NCBI RefSeq assembly: GCF_041381155.1
Contig: NC_091147.1
Span: forward strand, 7,772,837 to 7,836,836
Length of the DNA: 64,000 bases
Direction: 5' to 3'
Source of the DNA: Argopecten irradians
Lineage: Eukaryota; Mollusca; Bivalvia; Pectinida; Pectinidae
Shown: positions 29,660 to 42,946 of the stretch, one piece after another
Layout of the letters: each line of letters begins with the position of its first letter
Position numbering within the stretch: position 1 is the first letter of the stretch
Translations under genes and position numbers: made by a program
Notes under the pieces: generated by a model
The model's database searches: none
The model's input: the letters and a program-made list of their open reading frames with translations, nothing else
Told to the model about the DNA's origin: nothing

Positions 29660-31785
29660 GTAAATACTTGAAATGCTGCAATAATCCCAGACTACACTGC
29701 ACTACACATGTATAAACACACACACCACTATAACGATACTACAATGATTGGGGAACTGTTATCGCGCTAAACTATCTTCCCTGTTCTGTTTTATCACTGG
29801 CTCGAACTGTATTTTAATATGTATTTCCCCACTGTTGTCTCTATCTGACTCCGACTACGAAAACATTGTTGAAAGACACCGGTATGGTTAGCTGCCTTGT
29901 ACGAGCTCCTCACTGTAGTGGCTTGGATACCTCTATACTATATAATGCACCTCCGTTTACACAGCCACCACCGACTTGTCTGTGTGCTCTCTGACATATA
30001 AACCTAAAGCTTGGCGTTACAGTATATATAGGCTCTACCACGCATTCAACACTACGCTACATACCTGATACACAGCCCTCTCTGATTGGACTGTAACACG
30101 GGGTATAGTTACTTTGTTTAACCTCTAGAGATCGATGATTGAGGAGAGGATGAGAAAGGAGGGGTAAAGCAGGGACGGACGGGAGGGTCAGGTGATCAGA
30201 GTACAGTGAAAGGTCATAAACCTACAAAATAAGGACGGCTGATCCTGAGTTACCCTCCCGAAGGCTTAGTTGGGTATTGAACATTATTTCTTTAGTTCAA
30301 TGTCCACATCAAGGATGATGGGTAATACGAAGCCTAAACGTAATATCAGACTATATGTCTACATTGTATACATCATATTTTCATAATCAAGGTCAAATTA
30401 TTCCCCATGAACTGTTATCTACACATTTGTATAATATGATAATTCCTCTGATTACATAACTATTATAATTTCCCGCCAAAGGTAATTATCCCTTATTAGT
30501 CTTCATTTAACCCTTACCATCACTGTTACTTAACGATCAGCTAATAAAGTCTCATTACTTTTAATCTTGATCCTGTCAAAGTGTGACTACTGTCATTTTA
30601 TCACAGTGTATTATGGTGTTTTTGCTAAAATATTATATAGTATTTAAACATTGATGTCACTATTTTTTACATTTCATTGGGGCATGGGTTTTTGTTTTGC
30701 TTGCACACTGGATTTGTGGAACAAAAAATTGCAAACAAAATGTATTTCCTTACCCGATGAAAATAATAAATAGTGATATCAATTCTTAAAATTAATTTTC
30801 TGTACTACTTGTTAAAATACAATACGTTGAAACGAATGATTCCATTGATTTTACAAGGAATTATTTTTTCCAAATCCAATACGCAAAGTCAATGTTTCTA
30901 TTGTGACGTCATGATACGTCGGGATTTCGCGCCATCTCGATTTTCTTTGTTCATAGTGATATGATAAAAAAGAGTAGGCCAATCAGAAAGCCAGATTTAG
31001 TAGGAAAACAAAGAAACATAATTATTATATAATAGATATTAATTTAATTATGATATTTGTACGTTGTGTTTTTCTTGCTTTGTTTGAAATCGTTGCCAAC
31101 GCAGAATAAAGGTAAGTCATTAAATTATTATACTATAATAGATATTCACTTATGCATTTAACCATTGTACCTCTCACCGAGTCTTTGTAATAATCTTCTT
31201 TGAATTTGGGGTAAGGATTTGAATTAATGCCGATAATAGTTTACTCTTACGAAGTAACGTCAAATACGACAAATTCTCCAGTGTAGTGGACATACTAAAG
31301 TGGTGGGTGATTAGATGAAAGAGCAAGTATCTTTTCGCCGTTTTCTGAACCTGTTTTGGATTTATCGGGTTAGAAACAATACAGAGACGAAGACAATCCT
31401 TTCTGACAAAAGAAAATGAAAAAAAAAGATCCGCACTAAGAGATATTTGCATGGATCTCAAAGCTAACAGAAGACGCGGAGCCTTCTAGAGATCAAGTTT
31501 GTTTCTGGTTTTTTTCGCCCTTTCAGACGTCTTGGTACATAACGTTACCTTTTGTATATAGCCTTTGTAAAATCGATAAAAGTGAGTGATTTTGTACTCC
31601 CGATATTGTTACTAGTATGTTAATTGATTTGTAGAATTATCAAATATCTGACGGTTCATACGATGACACTATCCGTCTTAACACATCGATTACACCGATT
31701 ATACCAGTACCCACTGCCCTGGTTGTGTGACCATAACAAACGCCACGGGGAGCTGCTGACGAGGCCATTATAATGACAGACGACC
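29660..31785. other. MMP upstream region, gene-free
   Basis: It should include the MMP promoter. A GA-rich tract (30,140-30,200) is present. A 95-codon minus-strand frame at 31,174-31,461 has no recognisable domain. Confidence 0.5.
30023..30030 (-). promoter_or_regulatory. Candidate TATA box for the MMP gene
   Basis: TATATATA on the minus strand about 365 bases upstream of the ATG. A second TATA-like site (TATATAG) lies at 29,936-29,943. Either would require a 5' UTR of roughly 250-340 bases. No other support. Confidence 0.25.
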
Positions 31786-33360
31786 ATTACACAACAGTCT
31801 TCTGAGCCAGACTATCGTCAAGTGTAGACGTCCTGGAAGCTTCGTCAATGGTACACGTAACACAGTTGATAAAGGTTTTACCAAGTGTCGTCATAATCAA
31901 TTTTTCTGTCCTATCAGTGCAAGTGCAACATCTGTTTTAAATCCAAAAAAAATCGAAATGACTTGATTTGTTTGTTTGTTAGTTTGATTTATTAACGTCC
32001 TATTAACAGCTATGGTCATGTAAGGACGACCTCCCATTTATGAAGATAGGGTCAGTCGGCCCATAAATCATGTGCAACTCTCCCGATAAAAATGCTATAA
32101 TTAATAGGATTTACAAGTAATAATCATCTGCTTTTAATATGAAAACAATTACGTGCCCTCAACGGTCCATCACATATTGAAACTACTACACTATTGACGT
32201 AAGCATTCTTATTAATTTATAAAGATCATCGCTTTGCTCTTAACTTTACATATAACAATATGATTAGACGTCCTTAGTACCCTATCTGATATCGGACATT
32301 TTACGCAAGTCTCCTTAATCATTTTGTTTACGACATCCAGCGTTAACGGTGTGTTTTATAACATTTTATTATTTATTCACGGATCATTACGTTTCTGTGT
32401 AAGTGGTATGGTTTGACGATTTCTGATTGTATCTCCAATCCCACATATATGCTCTGTATAATTTTACCGGTACAATTTCTCACTCCAGTATATATTCGGT
32501 GCAAACGTTTTCCTTAGGGGTTCATGAATAAAAGATATTAAGAGGCAACTTAAGGAGTATTTCACAAATATTTAGTCTAAGAATGCTATCCGATAACATT
32601 GATAAAGATGCAAATGTCGACTCTATATTACTTGAGTTCGACAATGCATCGAAAATATTAGCGTGCATGTTATCTATGTACGACTTTCAGTAGTGTTAAG
32701 TAATTTTCATGGGCTATTGTGTTTCAGACAGAATCGTTTATAGGATTAGGAATTCACTTTGTGTAAGCTTGCTCACCAACGATATTTTAAAGAAATAATA
32801 GTACGACATTAACAGACTATATATATGTGTGTATTCCGTTATGACCGAATAACGCTTCTGCTGTTCGGTGTTGCTAGAAGTATGCGTCATTGAGATAGCC
32901 CTATATAATGGACAGGAATTTCACTGAGATCATTAAGCGAAATAATACCTCATAAACCAAAACAGATCATCAACTTGAAAAGAGCCGAAATTCAAACTAA
33001 ACATTGGCAAAAAAATATTACAGAAATTATTCTTCGTATACAAACTGAAATAATACCTTATTCATTGATTTAAAGAACGAACTAAGACTATATGGAGTCT
33101 CTTATAATCATTATGAACAGAACAAGCTGTCCTAGAAACAATGTCATTCATTGATAATTGAAATCAGGTATCAATAACAAAGTAATATAATAATATTTTA
33201 ATAACGAAAGGTTTAATGATAAACATCTTGGTCATTCCCATGACAATAAAGGGAGGAGCGAAAATTACCATACCTTACAACCTCAGTAAAGTGATTAATT
33301 ATAGAAAAATACCATCCTAAATGTACATATGTATGCCCTCTAATACATTACCAACACAAG
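31786..33360. repeat. 1.57-kb tandem segmental duplication, copy 1
   Basis: Begins ATTACACAACAGTCTTCTGA and ends in 'taatacattaccaacacaag'. Copy 2 follows with no spacer, an offset of 1575 bases. Only scattered substitutions and two small indels separate the copies by eye (about 99% identity). No gene inside. Confidence 0.95.
31963..32045 (-). mobile_element. Family A 3'-tail fragment (in duplication copy 1)
   Basis: The plus strand reads a TTTG repeat, then TTTATTAACGTCCTATTAAC and 'catgtaaggacgacctccca': the CAAA tail and last ~60 bases of family A, minus orientation. Confidence 0.8.
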
Positions 33361-34926
33361 ATTACACAACAGTCTTCTGAGCCAGACTATCGTCAAGTGT
33401 AGACGTCCTGGAAGCTTCGTCAATGGTACACGTAACACAGTTGATAAAGGTTTTACCAAGTGTCGTCATAATCAATTTTTCTGTCCTATCAGTGCAAGTG
33501 CAACATCTGTTTTAAATCCAAAAAAAATCGAAATGACTTGATTTGTTTGTTTGTTAGTTTGATTTATTAACGTCCTATTAACAGCTATGGTCATGTAAGG
33601 ACGACCTCCCATTTATGAAGATAGGGTCAGTCGGCCCATAAATCATGTGCAACTCTCCCGATAAAAATGCTATAATTAATAGGATTTACAAGTAATAATC
33701 ATCTGCTTTTAATATGAAAACAATTACGTGCCCTCAACGGTCCATCACATATTGAAACTACTACACTATTGACGTAAGCATTCTTATTAATTTATAAAGA
33801 TCATCGCTTTGCTCTTAACTTTACATATATCAATATGATTAGACGTCCTTAGTACCCTATCTGATATCGGACATTTTACGCAAGTCTCCTTAATCATTTT
33901 GTTTACGACATCCAGCGTTAACGGTGTGTTTTATAACATTTTATTATTTATTCACGGATCATTACGTTTCTGTGTAAGTGGTATGGTTTGACGATTTCTG
34001 ATTGTATCTCCAATCCCACATATATGCTCTGTATAATTTTACCGGTACAATTTCTCACTCCAGTATATATTCGGTGCAAACGTTTTCCTTAGGGGTTCAT
34101 GAATAAAAGATATTAAGAGGCAACTTAAGGAGTATTTCACAAATATTTAGTCTAAGAATGCTATCCGATAACATTGATAAAGATGCAAATGTCGACTCTA
34201 TATTACTTGAGTTCGACAATGCATCGAAAATATTAGCGTGCATGTTATCTATGTACGACTTTCAGTAGTGTTGAGTAATTTTCATGGGCTATTGTGTTTC
34301 AGACAGAATCGTCTATAGGATTAGGAATTCACTTTGTGTAAGCTTGCTCACCAACGATATTTTAAAGAAATAATAGTACGACATTAACAGACTATATATA
34401 TGTGTGTATTCCGTTATGACCGAATAACGCTTCTGCTGTTCGGTGTTGCTAGAAGTATGCGTCATTGAGATAGCCCTATATAATGGACAGGAATTTCACT
34501 GAGATCATTAAGCGAAATAATACCTCATAAACCAAAACAGATCATCAACTTGAAAAGAGCCGAAATTCAAACTAAACATTGGCAAAATAATATTACAGAA
34601 ATTATTCTTCGTATACAAACTGAAATAATACCTTATTCATTGATTTAAAGAACGAACTAAGACTATATGGAGTCTCTTATAATCATTATGAACAGAACAA
34701 GCTGTCCTAGAAACAATGTCATTCATTGATAATTGAAATCAGTTATCAATAACAAAGTAATATAATAATATTTTAATAACGAAAGGTTTAATGATAAACA
34801 TCATGGTCATTCCCATGACAATAAAGGGAGGAGCGAAAATTACCATACCTTACAACCTCAGTAAAGTGATTAATTATAGAAAAATACCATCCTAAATGTA
34901 TGTATGCCCTCTAATACATTACCAAC
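33361..34926. repeat. 1.57-kb tandem segmental duplication, copy 2
   Basis: Same start and end as copy 1. Differences seen include ACATATAACAAT/ACATATATCAAT, GTTAAGT/GTTGAGT, CATCTTGG/CATCATGG and the loss of four bases near 34,900. Confidence 0.95.
33538..33620 (-). mobile_element. Family A 3'-tail fragment (in duplication copy 2)
   Basis: Same fragment as at 31,963, carried by the segmental duplication rather than by a new insertion. Confidence 0.8.
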
Positions 34927-37900
34927 AGAGGTTTATGAATCGACTCTCCTTTCATCAAGTTAGTTTTGGATGAGTGTGTTCCTATGGAACCTAGGTACAA
35001 CTGTACACGCTATATATATTATGTGACTCTTAGCCTGGTGGGACTTTGAGACACACATAATCGGTACACGGAATGACGTCTTATCACCCTATTGTCATAT
35101 TTTTGGACTAGGATGGATACCATTCATAATTTCACTCCGTGAGAAAAACGAGGTGTCAATCATATATAAACTATATTGTGTAGTGTAGGTGTTGTTTTGT
35201 AAGTGTCAAGAACTATCCTAAACTAGACATGTGTCGAATCGAAAACACTACAACATGCATGTGGTTTCCAAAGAACCGCTGGAAATTGTATATAACGCTC
35301 CCCGGAAAGTGTCCAGAAAATTGTCTAAGACCGCACATGCTTTTCCGGTATAACAGTTGGTGCTAGATACTATTTTGATACACATGTGAATCGTCTTAAA
35401 CACCCCGTTAATTGTTCAACTGGGCTAGCCTATGTTTTACACAAACTGAAACAGCCAACTCATGTTGTTAAAGGTGATCCGGGTAAAAAACAAATGTTTC
35501 TTTCGAGATGATTTTAACTTTGATGTCTTCGTTGTTTCCTTTTGTGATTATGTACATCCTTATTACATATGGTGATGTAAGATTATCATTAGAGCAATTG
35601 TGCACATTCATACAAGTGCAAAGCCAAGCATTTAAAACGGAGCAACAAAAATCCAAGAATATAATCTTTTTAAAGAATATTATAGCACAATCAAAATACA
35701 AACTTGATCTTAGCGACTACTTATCAAACGTTTTTCTTCGTTTTAACACAAACGTAATCTTCCATGTCTAAATTTCTGACGCTTTAGTGTACATATTAAT
35801 GTACAACGTTAAGAGCTATACCACTATACATCTTACATAATTTGAAAAAACTATGAGTTTCATCGATAATGTATTCATCTCTAAATTATCCAAACGGACA
35901 AATGATGTGTATGCAAGTGAATAAGGTACACATTTAGTAATAATTTGGTACGAATGACGTTTAAAAGGGAAAAAAACTTTGTGAAAAATGTACGACGTCC
36001 ATGCTATTCTTGTGTGAAATATAATTAACATAAGATTTTAACGAAAGTTGTTTTTCTACACGTGTAACCAATTACAGCAAGACTGATTAAAATTAATTAA
36101 ACATTTTCAAACAGATTTCAGTTATGACATTCAAAATAATTTTTAAAGCATACAAAAACTTGATTGAAAGATGTTTGTGCATGAAAATGGGGCACAGAAC
36201 AGGAACAGTAACCTGGCTGCTAATTAATGACTTGCTTAAACACATAATATGGAGAACATTCAAATCTACTTAACATATAAAATTAGCTAAACATCCATGA
36301 CAGTGCCATTGGCGTTAAAAGTTAAATACAATAAATATGTTATCAAACTACAAAAAGCATACTCAGATTATCCTAACCATAGGTTTCCTTTTTTTACAGT
36401 TTCCGTAATACAAACAATGTATTTACCAGAAAAATATAGTTAACCTTTGGGGAGCCCCAGCGAGACTGTAACAGTGCTAACGACATGTTTTGGAGGCATT
36501 ACGTAACAAAAATGTTACACGATTCCACTGTGTACAACAATGCTTTGTTCACAAGTTGAATGAATACCCAGAAACACTTCACAAAAAGCAAAGACGTAGT
36601 TCCACAACCAAATTGCGCTTCTGATGATGTTAAAGTGTTTCTCTTTCTGTGTTCTCGCTGTCTCGAGTGCAATAAGTACAACCAGGTCACACGCCCTACC
36701 GTGCTATACAGTGCAAACATGGAGGTCTGTTACTGTGTTTGGTAGGGCCTGTAGGTAAACATCTTTAATATTTCACACACGTCAATCAACTATGAAAGAT
36801 GATTTCTTCAAAAAATACATTTTTTTTTCAAAAAGACGACTGATCATCCTTCGACGATCTAGATCATTTCCGATCATTTCCAGTTCAGTATTTTCCGGAG
36901 TGGTTACATCACTTCCGGTTGTAACTTTCGATTATTGATAGATATCGTCTTTTTGTATCTTTTGGAGCTGTAGACATAGTCTACCGTTTCTCTGTGATGC
37001 GGTATGCCACACACAATATCGTAACATCTTTACATCCATTAATTTATCAGTAGGAAAACCCTATTCGACACAAGAGGGTGCAGTAAAGGCGAATGACACT
37101 TCCTTCTGACTATACATGTATCTAACTGTCTTTGAAAAGGTTTTTCTTTAACTGCACTCCTTAATAACACATGGTCCATATCCAAGCCCCAAATGCTTAA
37201 TTTATTATCAAAATAATTATTGGGTATTTAACTTGTATTAGCATATTTTGATATCCTTTGTTAGGACATTATCACACAAACCGTGATTCTCTATCATTTG
37301 TCGATGTGTACGATGTTTGCATTGTTACCTCCAGATACAAATTACCTGGTAGCATATAGGTTTGATATCCTTTCCTTAAAAATCAATAAATTTCATTGGG
37401 ATCATCGTGCTTAAGTTAAGAGATTTCAGGGATAGCGATACAAAGTATTACAAAGTCTGAAGAGATGAACTTAAACAGCTAGTATATGGACGTGTAGACG
37501 GTGAACATGTATATATATTGCACAGACTAAAACGAAGTAATTTCTTGGTGACAATATTTAGTGAAATGAATTGCTATTTTATTTCATTTCGCCATTTGAC
37601 AGTGAGAATCCCTGATGACCTATCGAGACGAGAAATTATAATAAAAAGATTAAACTGTATAACACACTCCACCCACGAACCGCTCTGCTCGCTCACGTTT
37701 TATGCGATGTGACGAACACAATCGATAATTTGCCATATTTTTTACGTATGTCTAAGACGGTCTCATAGCAACTACAGTCGTCAGGTGTCGCGGGTGTCCT
37801 TCGATGGTCTTATATTCTTAAAGGTATTTATGATATAATATTATTTCAGTGTCTTTCATATCTGTACTAAAGTTATGATCCATTGTTGCGAATTTTATTC

Positions 37901-37990
37901 GTGAGCTCGAATTTTATGATAGCTTTCGACAAGAAATAAATGTATACAATGTAAAAGCAAACGAAATCTAACTAAAACTTTTCTCAAGAA
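34927..37990. other. Intergenic, gene-free
   Basis: AT-rich with scattered open frames of 60-90 codons (for example 35,508-35,771 plus strand). None shows a domain, good exon borders or a supporting neighbour. Confidence 0.5.
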
Positions 37991-37997
37991 GGTGTAT

Positions 37998-38360
37998 TTA
38001 AAGATGCTCCACCGATGACAGATTATTTCTTTTTCTCTATCATAAAACAGGAGTAGACGATTTAGTAATTTTATTAGTTACAAATGCTACTTACTTTACA
38101 CCATTACCCCATTGAAAAGTTTTTGCTTCTAATTTTACGTCAAGATAAAAATATTGAAAATAATCAATTGCATCCCGAAAAAAATCGGTGGCACTATGTC
38201 TTATACGTAATGAAGTACTGATTGCGCGTGCACCAAATGCAAAATGAATTATTTTATAATATTTTTGTGTTAATTAGGCAAATATATGCACGATTAAAAA
38301 CCCATTATTGTTCAAATGACGAGTACCGTTTATGCTCTGTTGGAGGGGGAGCATCTTTAA
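37998..38360. mobile_element. MITE-like element (family B) with perfect 13-bp terminal inverted repeats
   Basis: TTAAAGATGCTCC at 37,998-38,010 is exactly inverted at 38,348-38,360. The 363-bp interior is AT-rich and non-coding, and related sequence recurs at 47,296-47,563. The ends read TTAA, which could belong to the repeat or to a target duplication. A non-autonomous DNA transposon is the natural reading; the superfamily is not clear. Confidence 0.75.
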
Positions 38361-40907
38361 TTTAAAGACTGAGGTTGATTTCAAATGAGATTCAATAAAC
38401 GAGTCTGATTTTTTTTTATTTCTCCGGCATTCCGATGTTCTCCTAGCATGTCCATATATGACCTTGGCTTTGTTAATATAACGTAAAACTAAACTAACAT
38501 ACATACTGCCGTACAGTTGATCTTTGCAATCTGTCTGAAAAACACTTCGTCTGCGCTTTGCCTCTTTTTTATAACGTTTGATTGCTAGATATCAATTGTA
38601 TATTCTGTTGCAATAAGAAAGTCCCTTTATTGTGAAAAGTGCATTTGTATGCGTTGTATGTAACAGTATATGATAGATTTAAACCTTATCTGTTGTAATG
38701 AGATTTCCTGCTGTAATCTGAGACCAGCAGACGACATTTTGAGGCCGGAGAAAAAGTGTGTTACATTTTGAGGTGTTGTATCTGCGACAAATTCTAATTA
38801 AAAATTTATTGTTGTGATCTAATATTTAAGTTTACTATGTAAAATGTATGGCAACTTTACTCCAAATAGGGAACTTCTATGGGTAATTTTCTGGACTGGA
38901 TTCAAAGATAATTTTCAATTTCTATCACTCAGTATGTTCTAGTTACCCTGACAGGAGGATCCTTGCTTGCATTGCTTACATGTCATTGTTAGACAGGCAA
39001 TGTGATGCACGGGGAAAAAGGCATTTTTCATCATTTTTTGCTCGAGAAATTTGATACATTTGCCAATACTGTAATTATTTTTACTCTCTGCAATTGCTTA
39101 TCACTTCATTTATAATAAATATAAACTAACCATATGCTCATTACATTCAATATTTAACTAAAACACAAGAAATAGATTATAACGAAGAAAAACAAAGATA
39201 CCACAACTTTAACTGGCACAAAAAGGTAGCAAAACAGAGAAATGACCATTGGTGAAGACATCAGTCAAAACCAGAGTCGATAACAAAATGAATGAATCAT
39301 AGTGAGAACTTTAAGAGTTTTACTACCTTCATGACAAATCTTTTACTGGGACGAGCTATAGTCAGAAATCGATGTAAAGTTTACATAGAGTTAAGATAAT
39401 AAAAAATGTTTTGTAAGTATATATGATAGGGAATGTATACCCAAAATACAATACTTTGAACTCACCAAAATCAATCAAAATTAAAGATAGTTCATGTAAT
39501 CCAATATCGAAAAAAGTATGAAGAAGATTTAATTGAGTAATGGATGTTAGAATATTGAAGAAATCGATGAATAAAACACTTTTAAATCTAAATAAGAGAA
39601 GCGGGATTAAAGGTTTATGTGACTTACTGAACTGCACTGACCGGTGCAGATTGTCTCACTCTAAATGACTGAATCATACAGTATGACTGATACTGTATCC
39701 GGGTTTACATTATCGTTGGACACAAACAGAAAGTCTGAATGAATCAAAGCGTCAGATGAAACAGACACGCTAGGCGCACTAGAGGCTATCGGGAATTAAC
39801 GACCTGAACACAGGCCGAAAAAGCTACAACAATCTAGGTGACAAATTAAATATGGAAAACCAGGTCATCATCACCATGTGTCATTGATTACTCATAAAAT
39901 AATACAACAAAAAACCAGCACAATGCCCAATCACACATTTATTTCTTTTTCCACCTTTTGTAGTAGACCCGTTAACCCTATGTAGGATGGTTCGAAATGA
40001 GAACACAACATGCTATATCAAATACAAATTACATTGATATTGTTCTAAAGGTCATATTAAATTACAGGCTTAGCATTGGCCCATTCTCCTTTTGCATTGT
40101 ATTATTGAATCAGACAGAGAATCTCATCCTTAGGATTTTATGCATATTATTATAACCCTGTTCACTTAAAACTCTTTTGTGTCGCCCTTTTTATCTGTCC
40201 AAATTGCTATGTGTCCATTGTTGCTTGTGGCGTTAATGAATTTGAACCATTGACTTCTGTGGGATCGCAAATGAAATAGACTGCAAAATCAGTCAGTCTC
40301 TTGTATATTCAAACCAGGAAAATAGGCACAGTTTATTAGCCTCGTCGATCTTTACGGTGTTGATAAAGCATTCCATTCACAGGAGCAAACTCTAATAATA
40401 AAAATACGAAATGAAATAGATCCTATTTAAGTAGGTAAACGGAAGAAGAAATGAATGGCGTCAGCAAACACAACTTTGTTTTAAAATTCGCTCTAGTGGA
40501 ACTCCTTCGGTAATAAACTGTTAAATGAACAGATAGAAATAAAAGGTAATCAAAAGTCAGTAGTTATATTGTTGTTTTAATCATAAGATCAAGACATGTC
40601 ATGGTATTTTAAAAGTGTAAAAGTGCCATCCTTTTATGTCGTTTAGTTGAACACATCCTGGTATAACGAGATACCGACCCTCTTTAAAACTACGGCGCAA
40701 TATCATACTACCATAACTGAGATAACGGCGACCTTGAGCGGTGGCCATAGATAACAGACTTAAAAATGTCGATAAAACTGAATTCGTTTATCGTTGTGAT
40801 GTTGTCTTTACAACCTTGAACTATTGTAGAAAACATTTAATATGCATATGTGATGTTCGTTCATATTTTTTTTTATAAAATTAACATATCAATTATAAAA
40901 AATGTAA
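38361..40907. other. Intergenic, gene-free
   Basis: No coding, RNA or repeat signature that I can support. Confidence 0.5.
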
Positions 40908-40989
40908 CGTCACGAGCAGGGTTCGAACCTGCGCGGGAAGATCCCATTGGATTTCAAGTCCAACGCCTTAACCACTCGGCCATCGTGAC
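40908..40989 (-). tRNA. tRNA-Ser (anticodon TGA), copy 1
   Basis: 82 nt. The acceptor stem GTCACGA/TCGTGAC pairs fully and the discriminator is G. The anticodon arm TTGGA-CTTGAAA-TCCAA carries TGA, there is a long variable arm as expected for serine, and the T arm is CAGGTTCGAACCCTG. Both internal promoter boxes are intact (A box TGGCCGAGTGG, B box GGTTCGAACCC). A six-T run soon after the 3' end fits Pol III termination. It lacks encoded CCA, as in animals. Confidence 0.97.
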
Positions 40990-41734
40990 TGATGAGTAAT
41001 CAGATATCAAGGCAGCTGGCAATATGGATTTGTGTGGCTCATATACTCGATATAAATATGTGTTGTTAACTCAATGATCACTAATTTGGTGTAATTAGAC
41101 AATGGAAGATAGTTCATTTCTTGATTCAGCTTTTCTGTTTAACGACTTCTTCTCAGAACCAAAAAGGCGCATAGACCTAATATTGGACCTGTATCATACT
41201 GGAATGAGATATATAAAGTTTGGTTATATGGATGACCATAACATTCATTCAAGGTCACAAGGTGAAATATTAAAATAACCTTTTTCTGAAAAGCTAATAT
41301 ACCGTATATTGGACGTTTAGCTTTCTAGGATGAGGGGCTATCATATTTGCTAAAATGGATGACCTTGACCCTAAATGAAGGTCAAAGGAGGCACAAAAGT
41401 TTAAACAATTCCTTCGCAAGACCTAAAAGGTGCAAAGAACTGATATTGTGCATGACACATGCTGCAATGTAGGGATTTAAAGATTACTTAATAATGACTA
41501 AATAATGGTGACTCTCATTTAATATCAAAGGGGTCAAATATGTTAATTCGTTAATCATTGTGATCAAATTTTAACTTCGAATATATGATTAAATATTTGC
41601 AGGCATCACCAAAACGTATTGTATGATAGGCGAACACGTTGTCTGGCAACTAAGATACGTGATTTACGCCACTGGTATACACGTTTTAATGCTGATCACT
41701 TTTTCACAAAAGCAGCAAATAAAATTAAAAATGA

Positions 41735-41816
41735 CGTCACGAGCAGGGTTCGAACCTGCGCGGGAAGATCCCATTGGATTTCAAGTCCAACGCCTTAACC
41801 ACTCGGCCATCGTGAC
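41735..41816 (-). tRNA. tRNA-Ser (anticodon TGA), copy 2
   Basis: Identical over all 82 bases to the copy at 40,908-40,989, same strand, 827 bases away. The 3' T run is TTTTT. The flanks differ, so the gene rather than a larger block looks shared. Confidence 0.97.
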
Positions 41817-42433
41817 AGATATTTCATAACATGCTATTATAACTACACTGTATACACCTAGACACGTGTATAATATTTGATAATCAAACAACCAGCTATT
41901 TAACATATAATGTATATCTCTCAATGTTATGTGTATTGCTAGGTTCTTTTATTGCTTGTTTCATTTCACTTAATTTTTATCCACTGTAATGTAACAAAAC
42001 TCAAATTGAAATCAATAAGACGTATTCATATTTTATGCTATAAATTGGAAAAAGTATTAAAATAAGACCTTAAGGTACTGTAAAAAACAACATAGTAAAT
42101 AGCAGAAATACTGCAATTTTGCTAATGACAAATCAAGGAAATAACACTTTTACCGCCAGGTAAATTATTATATATAAATTCTGATCCAATGTCCTCTAAA
42201 ACACTAGTCTTTTCTGTACTTGAAGAACATAAATCTGGTGAATCATTAACAAATCAGCACAGTCTAACTACGTCTTCTACAGGTGAGAGAGGTGATGACA
42301 TCATAACATACTATCAATCATACACAAATACACTTACCTGTAGCGATTTACATTGACGTTAAATTTACCTGAGGCTCGCGACTACCTCGCGCGCGTTTAC
42401 CTGCCCTCTTATGTGTCTTGGCCACTGTGATGA

Positions 42434-42451
42434 CCAATGATGCGTCATTGG
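42434..42451. promoter_or_regulatory. Paired inverted CCAAT boxes around a CRE/AP-1-like core
   Basis: CCAATGATGCGTCATTGG is a perfect 7-bp inverted repeat carrying CCAAT on each strand and TGATGCGTCA in the middle. Just to its left (42,355-42,410) is the only CpG-dense patch in the area (CTCGCGCGCG). On the minus strand it is followed by several donor-like sites, the best being CTACAG|gtaagt at 42,339. This looks like a promoter plus first exon of a minus-strand or divergent transcript; the gene is not identified. Confidence 0.35.
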
Positions 42452-42856
42452 ACGTAGGTGGATGTAGTTTGTACGTTACATACCGAAAGAAGACATGGTC
42501 TAATAAGGTCAGTTGTCACATTGTGGCGATAGATTTTCTTCAAAATATGTATATGCAAGTTGTTATGATTATACCTAAAATATTATCCTAATCTTGGTTA
42601 GAATGAAAACCCCAAATACATGAAAATATCAAAAAATAAACCGCACACAAATCATGGTCTGGCTGATTGTGAAGAGGATACTGCGTGACTATTTAAAACA
42701 CAACAAAAACTGAGATCGTTAAAAACAAATTAAATATTGACGGTATGTTTTCAAAGTACATTATAGAAAAAAGATACATGTAAAAAGTAGGAAGTAATTT
42801 GAACAGTTAAGAGCCTGACATAAATAATTGAAAATGTCAGTGTTATCATTCCCTAC

Positions 42857-42946
42857 CGCGATAAGGCCTGGGGTATCGAGGATCCAGTATCTCGAAGTGT
42901 TGCTGTAGGGTTGAATGTCTTCCTGGTCAAAGTTAAATGTACTCAT
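42857..42946 (-). CDS. Orphan exon with a GTPase-like WILDTPGL motif (uncertain)
   Basis: Thirty codons from an ATG at 42,946 to a donor-like GCG|gtaggg, ending NTSRYWILDTPGLIA. DTPG with hydrophobic residues before it is the G3 (DxxG) motif of many P-loop GTPases; the aromatic 'W-[LIFY]-x-DTPG' pattern recalls the YqeH/NOA1 type. No P-loop or NKxD exon was found within reach. It may be an exon of a gene with unrecognised partners, a relic, or chance. Confidence 0.28.

Noticed and set aside
35508..35771. 87-codon plus-strand frame with a hydrophobic start
   Set aside because: A signal-peptide-like start alone is weak in AT-rich DNA. An overlapping antisense frame is equally long and nothing else supports it.
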